Position numbers and translations under genes: made by a program
Notes under the pieces: model-generated
The model's database searches: none
Seen by the model: the letters and a program-made list of their open reading frames with translations, nothing else
Told to the model about the DNA's origin: nothing
From: Treponema sp.
Lineage (GTDB): Bacteria > Spirochaetota > Spirochaetia > Treponematales > Treponemataceae
Assembly (NCBI GenBank): GCA_024691265.1
Contig: JAILNT010000405.1
Coordinates: 1 to 10,931, forward strand
DNA length: 10,931 bases
Reading direction: 5' to 3'
Shown: positions 5,990 through 10,931 of the stretch, piece after piece
Layout: every line of letters begins with the position of its first letter
Numbering within the stretch: the first letter of the stretch is position 1

Positions 5990-6913
5990 TTAGATAAGAC
6001 CATCTTCTCCAAGTTTTTTTGCAACTCTATCTGTTACAAAAACAAGAAGTAAACCTACAAGGGATTGGAACAAACCTACACATGTTGCACGAGAGAAGTT
6101 TCCGCCTGCAAGACCTTTTTCATATATGTATATCGCAAGCTGATATTGAAAGTCTTTTACATTTACATTTCCCATAGCATAAAGCCTTTCATAGCTTGAA
6201 CCCATTACCCTTCCTAGCTGCATAATGAGCATGACAACTACAGTACTACGGATTCCAGGTAAAGTTATATGCCAGAGTCGTTGCCAGCGATTAGCACCAT
6301 CAATCATAGCAGCTTCATAAAGTTCATTATTAATTCCTGTCATTGCTGCAAGGTAAATAATAGAACCCCAGCCCATACTTTGCCAAACTCCAAGCAAAAG
6401 ATATGTTACTGCCCAATGATATTTTTCTGTAAGAAAAGGAATGCCTTTTTGAATCATTCCGTTATTCATTAAAAGATTATTTACAAGACCTGTTTCGGTT
6501 CTGAAAAGAGTAAGGGCAACACTTGATACAATAACCCATGATAAAAAATGTGGAAGATAAAGAATTGTCTGACTTAATTTCTTAAACACAAAAAAACGAA
6601 TTTCGTTTAACATAAGGGCAAGAATTATTGGCATAGGAAAACCAACAATCAAATCAAGAAAATTAAAAACAAGAGAATTCTTTAAAGCCCTTAAAAAATC
6701 TTTATCCTTGAAAACTTTTACGAAATTTGCAAAACCTACCCACTCTGAACCAGCATAACCTTTTGCAGGTTTGTAGTTCATAAAAGCCATTCTAAGTCCT
6801 GGATAAGCTGCATACTTAAAAACAATAACAAGTACTATTGGAATAAGCAAAAGCAGATAAAGTTGCCAGTCTCTTCTAAATGCTGTTTTCCAGCTTTTTT
6901 TTATTGAAGCCAA
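5990..6913 (-). CDS. ABC sugar-type transporter permease 1 (LplB-like), TTG start
   Basis: A 307-residue membrane permease. It has a basic N-terminus, a first transmembrane segment at about residues 18-37 and further segments at about 84-104, 117-137, 168-190, 223-235 and 278-295. The EAA motif is at residues 200-220 (EAAMIDGANRWQRLWHITLPG). The pattern fits the LplB/MalF-like half of a carbohydrate ABC importer. The initiation codon is TTG at 6913: AGGAG lies seven bases upstream and the next in-frame ATGs (residue 42 onward) would remove the first membrane segment. It is the first gene of the operon. No ATP-binding subunit is encoded in the window, so an ATPase from elsewhere, as with MsmX-type shared ATPases, must serve it. 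Confidence 0.93.
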   Translation of the reverse strand: MASIKKSWKTAFRRDWQLYLLLLIPIVLVIVFKYAAYPGLRMAFMNYKPAKGYAGSEWVGFANFVKVFKDKDFLRALKNSLVFNFLDLIVGFPMPIILALMLNEIRFFVFKKLSQTILYLPHFLSWVIVSSVALTLFRTETGLVNNLLMNNGMIQKGIPFLTEKYHWAVTYLLLGVWQSMGWGSIIYLAAMTGINNELYEAAMIDGANRWQRLWHITLPGIRSTVVVMLIMQLGRVMGSSYERLYAMGNVNVKDFQYQLAIYIYEKGLAGGNFSRATCVGLFQSLVGLLLVFVTDRVAKKLGEDGLI

Positions 6914-6947
6914 TTTATAACTCCTCTTACAATTTATTTCTTATACA

Positions 6948-6976
6948 ATGCTAAGCTATGAATTCAGATTTGTAAA
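6948..6976 (-). promoter_or_regulatory. Candidate promoter of the ABC transporter operon
   Basis: Minus strand TTTACA (6976-6971), 17-base spacer, TAGCAT (6953-6948). TATAAG slightly downstream is an alternative -10. A 7-bp inverted repeat ATGCTAA/TTAGCAT (6948-6954 and about 6996-7002) includes the -10 box and could be a regulator site. Confidence 0.3.
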
Positions 6977-7096
6977 AAGATTTTTTTCAATTTTTTAGCA
7001 TAAAGACTTCAAAACTAGTAAAAAAACGTCATTAAAGCCATTACTGCATATTCTTACATATATTGACATTGTATTACTTATGATACTGTTAATCCC

Positions 7097-7125
7097 TTGA
7101 CCGCACAAAAGAGAGTCGATATACT
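7097..7125 (+). promoter_or_regulatory. Promoter of the PRPP synthetase gene, sigma70-type
   Basis: TTGACC (7097-7102), 17-base spacer, TATACT (7120-7125). The expected start of transcription is near 7132, leaving a short leader of about 25 bases with AGGGG (7145-7149) as ribosome binding site. Confidence 0.65.
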
Positions 7126-7157
7126 GTCGTTAATTTCATTTAACAGGGGTTTGAATA

Positions 7158-8429
7158 ATGCCGTATTCTGAACCAACGAATCTTGCAGTTATCGCATGTC
7201 CTGGTGGTGCATCCTTCGCATCTGAAGTAATCACACACCTACGCCACATGTACAAGCATCGCTTTTCTTTAAAAAGTGACGTCATTTCAAAGCGCTACGG
7301 GCTAGAAAAAGACCAGCTTGTACAGCAGATGAATCTGGACAACGATCTGAGGACGTCTGATTTGTGCATTCATGGACCAATTGACAAATATCGTCCACCA
7401 GTCTTTGAAATAAAGACTAGATTTACATATTTTGCCAATGGTGAGTTCAAAGCTGAATTGCTTGAAAGTGTAAGGGGAAAAGATGTTTTCATTTTCCAAG
7501 ATGTTGAAAACCATGAACCATTAGCTCTCAATGATGGAATGACAACACAGGTATTGTCTGTAAACGACCATGTAATGACCTTGCTTGTTACAATCGATGC
7601 AGTCCGTCAGGCAGGAGCAAAGCAGATTACTCTTGTAGTTCCAGCTTATCCTTATAGCCGTCAGCACAAAAAGAAGACTCGTGAGGGTCTTACGGCAAGC
7701 CTTCTTGGCCATTTCTATGAGTTTATGGGTGTAACAAGACTCATTACTCTTGATATTCATAGCCGTGAAATTGTAAACGCATTTAATACAACTCATCTTG
7801 AAAATCTTCATGCTTCATATCAAATAATTCGTGAACTTGCAAAGATAGTTAACCTACAGGGAGAAAACAAAGAAGACCTTGTTGTTGTATCTCCTGATAC
7901 AGGTGCTATTGACCGTAATAAATTTTATGCAACAGGTTTGAAAGTACCACTTGCAATGATTTACAAGGAAAGAGACTATTCTATCGTTACTCAAGATGCA
8001 AAAAATACTAATATAAAGAGTGTTAAACTTCTTGGTGATGTTCATGGAAAGGTTGCCTTCCTTGCTGATGATATGCTTGGTACAGGTGGAACACTTTTGA
8101 AGGCTATGGGATTCTTGCATGAACAGGGAGCTACAAAAGTTATTGCTGCAATAAGTCTCCCATTCTTTACAGGTAATGCTATAGAACAGTTTGATAAAGC
8201 TTATGCAGATGGTTTGTTCTACCGCATTATTGGTACAAACGCAGTTTACCATGAAGAACTTTGTAAGAAGGAATGGTACATAAGTACAAATGTAAGCGGT
8301 CTTTTCGCTAACGTTATTACAAGATTGCATCATGACCAGTCTTTGAGTGACCTGCTTGAAAACAGAGATATCATTGACAAGATGATTAAGAAAGAAAAGA
8401 AAGACGAACAGCAACAGGATAAACAGTAA
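7158..8429 (+). CDS. prs: Ribose-phosphate pyrophosphokinase (PRPP synthetase), long form
   Basis: A 423-residue cytoplasmic enzyme of the PRPP synthetase family, which makes phosphoribosyl pyrophosphate from ribose-5-phosphate and ATP for nucleotide, His and Trp synthesis. In order I see YFANGEF (91-97, the usual F-x-D/N-G-E), the flexible loop YPYSRQHKKKTREGLTA (164-180), LDIHSREI (198-205, metal-site histidine), VVSPDTGAIDR (243-253), YKERD (269-273) with the expected catalytic Lys270 and Arg272, and the PRPP loop DDMLGTGGT (304-312). Typical family members are about 310-320 residues. Here roughly 50 extra residues lie between the N-terminal strand and FANGEF, and a Lys/Gln-rich tail ends the protein. 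The loop reads RQH where most family members have RQD. Core residues are intact, so I expect an active enzyme or a close relative. Confidence 0.85.
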   Translation: MPYSEPTNLAVIACPGGASFASEVITHLRHMYKHRFSLKSDVISKRYGLEKDQLVQQMNLDNDLRTSDLCIHGPIDKYRPPVFEIKTRFTYFANGEFKAELLESVRGKDVFIFQDVENHEPLALNDGMTTQVLSVNDHVMTLLVTIDAVRQAGAKQITLVVPAYPYSRQHKKKTREGLTASLLGHFYEFMGVTRLITLDIHSREIVNAFNTTHLENLHASYQIIRELAKIVNLQGENKEDLVVVSPDTGAIDRNKFYATGLKVPLAMIYKERDYSIVTQDAKNTNIKSVKLLGDVHGKVAFLADDMLGTGGTLLKAMGFLHEQGATKVIAAISLPFFTGNAIEQFDKAYADGLFYRIIGTNAVYHEELCKKEWYISTNVSGLFANVITRLHHDQSLSDLLENRDIIDKMIKKEKKDEQQQDKQ

Positions 8430-8449
8430 TCTGTAAGTCTTTTTATAAG

Positions 8450-8507
8450 AAAGCCTCTATTTTTGATAGTGAAATTCACTTTTCAAGATATAGAGGCTTT
8501 TTTTTTA
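8450..8507 (+). terminator. Strong intrinsic terminator after prs, possibly bidirectional
   Basis: AAAGCCTCTAT (8450-8460) pairs with ATAGAGGCTTT (8490-8500), with a nested inner stem AGTGA/TCACT, and a T-run follows to about 8507. It sits between the convergent prs gene and the FIST-MCP-glutaredoxin operon. On the minus strand the hairpin is followed only by TTTCTTAT, so it should be weaker in that direction. Confidence 0.88.
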
Positions 8508-8509
8508 TT

Positions 8510-8839
8510 TTAGCATGTCTTTTTTCCATTAATAATAGAACATGAAGAAGCTAAATCTGCACTAGAAACAGCTCCTTCTGGTAAAAAACTCTCCCAGTCG
8601 AAAGTATAATTTTTTACTCTATTCTCGTCTGTTTCTTCATATAAAAGTGGTATACCTATTCCGTTTTTCTCTTTTACCTCATTAAAAATAGCTTCACTAT
8701 CTCTTATTTTGAGAAATTCTTTTAAGTACTGTAAAGATGCAGATATATCGCGGTATTCGTAAGACACATTATTTGCATCAAAGCTTTTTTTGCAAGCAAC
8801 ACAATCTTTACAAAGGGGTGTTCCATATACAATTATCAT
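8510..8839 (-). CDS. Glutaredoxin-like thiol-redox protein (CxxC)
   Basis: A 109-residue thioredoxin-fold protein. It starts MIIVYGTPLCKDCVACK, with the redox pair Cys10-x-x-Cys13 at the end of the first strand and a third Cys16. The cis-proline that faces the active site is Pro64 in NGIGIPLL, as in glutaredoxin-related proteins. The C-terminal part is short and ends in Cys109. Family members reduce disulfides or glutathione mixed disulfides, or act as small electron carriers. The natural partner here is unknown. Its ATG overlaps the stop of the chemoreceptor gene as ATGA, so the two are translationally coupled. It is the last gene of the operon, just before the terminator at 8450-8507. Confidence 0.8.
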   Translation of the reverse strand: MIIVYGTPLCKDCVACKKSFDANNVSYEYRDISASLQYLKEFLKIRDSEAIFNEVKEKNGIGIPLLYEETDENRVKNYTFDWESFLPEGAVSSADLASSCSIINGKKTC

Positions 8840-9714
8840 TTTTTCAAGTCCTTTAATACTGCTTTTGTTTCATAAGCAAGAGAGTACAAATCATTAAAAA
8901 GCATTTGATTTTTTGATGCACAATCTGCAAACAAATTAACAGTTTTGCTATTGATATCTTCAGAAACCTGAACGTTCTGAATTATTTTATTTATATTCTG
9001 CACATTATCAGAGATATTGGAACTGATTTTTTCAACATTTGAATTGTTTTCAGAATTAATTTTTCTTACTTTATCAAATTTTGCTAAGGTTTGGTCTGCT
9101 TCATCTGTGAGCCCCGCAAGAGAGGTTGCATTTTGTCTAGTGGCATCTTCAAGATTTGAAATAGAATCTCTTAATTTATTTACATTTTCACGAATTTTAT
9201 CAGAAGTACCGCCTGTTCCTGCAGAAAGTCTTTTTACTTCATTTGCTATAATTCTAAAGCCAGCTCCAGCTTTTCCTGCATGAGCCGCTTCTATAGAAGC
9301 ATTGAATGACAATAATTTTGTCTGTTCTGAAAAATTTTGAATATCATCAACAAGTTTAGTGATATTTTTAGTCTGTTCAATTAAAGATTTAAATTGTGTC
9401 ACATATTTTTTGTGTTCATTTTCTATACGGGCAACAGAATTCCTTAATTCTGTTATAGCTTCATAAATCTTGTTTAATCTTTCAATATTGTGGGAAGCTT
9501 TTTCTGCAATTTCTTTCGTACTATCAACCATTTTATTTGAAGATGAAACAAGCTCTCCAAGCATTTCCTTTTGCTTTTCTGTAGTATTTGCCTGCTTTTC
9601 TCTGCTTGAAAGATATGTTCCTAAAAAGTCACTTCCGATAGCATCTTTACTAAGATAGTCTATTAATGTACTTATAGAATCTATTCCACATTTTACAAGG
9701 TCTAAATCTTCCAT
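8836..9714 (-). CDS. Cytoplasmic methyl-accepting chemotaxis-type signalling protein
   Basis: A 292-residue soluble protein made almost entirely of the MCP signalling coiled coil. It has no transmembrane segment, no HAMP domain and no recognisable sensor domain. The first 40 residues are a short non-coil region. The conserved hairpin tip is at residues 129-164 and includes LLSFNASIEAAHAGKAGAGF. This tip normally contacts CheA and CheW. I set the start at the ATG at 9714 because AAGGAGT lies six bases before it. An in-frame TTG at 9747 lies inside the FIST gene and has no such site. The gene begins 16 bases after the FIST stop and overlaps the glutaredoxin-like gene by four bases. The FIST protein is therefore a likely separate input module. 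Several tip residues depart from consensus. Confidence 0.87.
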   Translation of the reverse strand: MEDLDLVKCGIDSISTLIDYLSKDAIGSDFLGTYLSSREKQANTTEKQKEMLGELVSSSNKMVDSTKEIAEKASHNIERLNKIYEAITELRNSVARIENEHKKYVTQFKSLIEQTKNITKLVDDIQNFSEQTKLLSFNASIEAAHAGKAGAGFRIIANEVKRLSAGTGGTSDKIRENVNKLRDSISNLEDATRQNATSLAGLTDEADQTLAKFDKVRKINSENNSNVEKISSNISDNVQNINKIIQNVQVSEDINSKTVNLFADCASKNQMLFNDLYSLAYETKAVLKDLKK

Positions 9715-9730
9715 AAATAAACTCCTTTTT

Positions 9731-10885
9731 TTACTCTTTATTTCCAATAGTTAAAGTTACAAGTGTTTGATTACAGTGAATTCTTCCTATTTGTTCCCCA
9801 TAACATGAAAAACCACAGAAAGAAGGAAAAACATTGTTGTATTTTTGTATTATTTCCCGACTTATTCCCATTCTTTCAAAAGCAAGCGTTCTTGTAATAC
9901 AAGTCATAAGAAGTACAAATTTTGGACGGGCTACAAGCTCTTTTATTCCATTACAAGTTTCATCTGCTTTTTTCAGAGGGTCACCTATATGCATTAACTC
10001 TATAGTTGAGTTTGGCACTATTCTTGCAAACAAAGTTATTTTTCTGTCTGGAGTAAAACCTGCAAGGGCTGCAATATGAAAAGAACCATTCAAATATCTT
10101 CCAAAAGGATTTTCAAATGTCATTCCTTCCGCAGTTTTTTCATCTACACCAAGAAGACGAGCATATACAGATTTAGGGCTTTCATTATTAAGCTTTGAAA
10201 TTGTTCTTGTTACAGGGTTAGACTCTGTTACAAAAACAGACTTTCCCGTAGGATTAAAAATATCTTCCTGCCTAATATCAAATTTACATGCTGTTTTTAC
10301 AAATAAGAATACAGCTCCATCTTGTGTTGTTTTTCCATTATAGCTTACATAAGTTTTTGCAACATTTCCGGTATAACCTGCAGTACCTCCGGCAAGTGGG
10401 AAATCATCATTTTTTATTACAGAATAAAATGTTGTTAAAATAGTTTCTTCTGCATTGAATACTCCATTTATAAATGCAAGAGCAAAAGCATTTTTATGAG
10501 AATTAGCATCTGCACATCTTATTCCACAATCTTGTAAAGCAGCTTTTATATTATCGATTGAAGCAACAGGATATTTACTGCCATGTTCAACAAGAACTCC
10601 CTTTAATCTCGTGTTTTCATCAGCAGAAAAACACATAGTTGTTAGAACTATAGAATCAGATGCAAAACCTGCTGGCGATATTTCTCCTGCTGTCGAAGTT
10701 CCTATAACTTCACTTTCTGGAAATTGTTCCTTCAAGCTTTTAGACAAAAGCTCAAAATCGTAAGAAATAGAAGCCATAAATATTACAGCCTGATATTCAT
10801 TTCTTCCCTTTCTTAATTTTCCACACAATTCTTTTACAGCTTCTTCTATATCAACTTTCTTAGAAGATACAACCTCTTGTTCCAT
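9731..10885 (-). CDS. FIST-domain sensory protein (FIST_N + FIST_C)
   Basis: A 384-residue cytoplasmic protein. The FIST_N domain covers about residues 30-220, with the typical EVIGTSTAGEISPAGF (59-74) and DFPLAGGTAGYTG (161-173). FIST_C covers about 225-375 and ends with GFSCYGEQIGRIHCNQTLVT (358-377), the family's closing YGE...NQT pattern. FIST domains are predicted small-ligand sensors often found beside or fused to signalling domains. A subset (NosP proteins) binds haem and senses nitric oxide. Whether this one does is unknown. The start is clear: AAGGAG lies five bases before the ATG. It is the first gene visible in an operon with a soluble chemoreceptor and a glutaredoxin-like protein. 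Only 46 bases upstream are visible, too few to judge its promoter. Confidence 0.88.
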   Translation of the reverse strand: MEQEVVSSKKVDIEEAVKELCGKLRKGRNEYQAVIFMASISYDFELLSKSLKEQFPESEVIGTSTAGEISPAGFASDSIVLTTMCFSADENTRLKGVLVEHGSKYPVASIDNIKAALQDCGIRCADANSHKNAFALAFINGVFNAEETILTTFYSVIKNDDFPLAGGTAGYTGNVAKTYVSYNGKTTQDGAVFLFVKTACKFDIRQEDIFNPTGKSVFVTESNPVTRTISKLNNESPKSVYARLLGVDEKTAEGMTFENPFGRYLNGSFHIAALAGFTPDRKITLFARIVPNSTIELMHIGDPLKKADETCNGIKELVARPKFVLLMTCITRTLAFERMGISREIIQKYNNVFPSFCGFSCYGEQIGRIHCNQTLVTLTIGNKE

Positions 10886-10931
10886 ACACGCTCCTTTTTT
10901 ATAATTTTGAAAAACTTTATAAAAATAAAAG

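Noticed and set aside
7063..7092. Perfect TTGACA at 7063-7068 as a second prs promoter
   Set aside because: No acceptable -10 box lies 16-18 bases downstream. The TTGACC/TATACT pair at 7097-7125 is much better placed.
7854..8414. 186-codon antisense open frame within prs
   Set aside because: Its Cys/Phe/Asn-rich composition is typical of the reverse strand of a real gene. The prs frame carries all family motifs.
1..10931. CRISPR array, tRNA or rRNA genes, insertion sequence or prophage genes
   Set aside because: No regularly spaced repeats, tRNA cloverleaf, rRNA-like stretch, transposase or integrase was seen on either strand.

Overview
The window looks like the chromosome of a low-GC, host-associated spirochaete, most likely a treponeme. 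The supporting features are a bacterial V-type (rather than F-type) ATPase, the tpiA-secG neighbourhood, a spirochaete-style SecG, an unusually long PRPP synthetase and a soluble chemoreceptor. This assignment comes from recognising protein families and gene order by eye, not from a database search.

Layout. Nearly everything up to position 6913 is transcribed leftwards (minus strand). In transcription order it holds an ABC importer cassette (two membrane permeases, then a lipoprotein binding protein, no ATPase gene), tpiA (glycolysis), a 420-base gene-free stretch, secG (protein export), a PTS EIIA/PtsN-like regulator, and the first two genes of a V-type ATPase operon (a coiled-coil stalk subunit and a subunit C that runs off the left edge). 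A divergent intergenic region (6914-7157) then separates the ABC operon from a rightward PRPP synthetase gene with a near-consensus promoter and a strong terminator. Beyond that terminator, a leftward three-gene operon codes for a FIST-domain sensor protein, a cytoplasmic methyl-accepting chemotaxis protein and a glutaredoxin-like CxxC protein. The last two genes overlap as ATGA.

How the genes fit together. The left half is core housekeeping: glycolysis, secretion, ion-pumping ATPase and a phosphotransfer regulator, with a carbohydrate-type importer upstream. The right half pairs nucleotide precursor synthesis with a sensory operon. In that operon a soluble receptor with no obvious input domain sits directly behind a stand-alone ligand-binding protein.

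The most unusual part is the tpiA-secG gap (2056-2475). On the minus strand it carries a near-perfect sigma70-type promoter with a 14-bp inverted repeat wrapped around it, then a short structured transcript of about 70 nt ending in a strong intrinsic terminator. Two more hairpins with competing pairings follow, and then a second good promoter for secG. A 32-codon ORF with a hydrophobic middle starts inside the terminator stem, and its Shine-Dalgarno region is exactly complementary to a downstream hairpin loop. This is the best candidate for an undescribed small RNA, leader or type-I-toxin-like element. Its function cannot be told from sequence alone.
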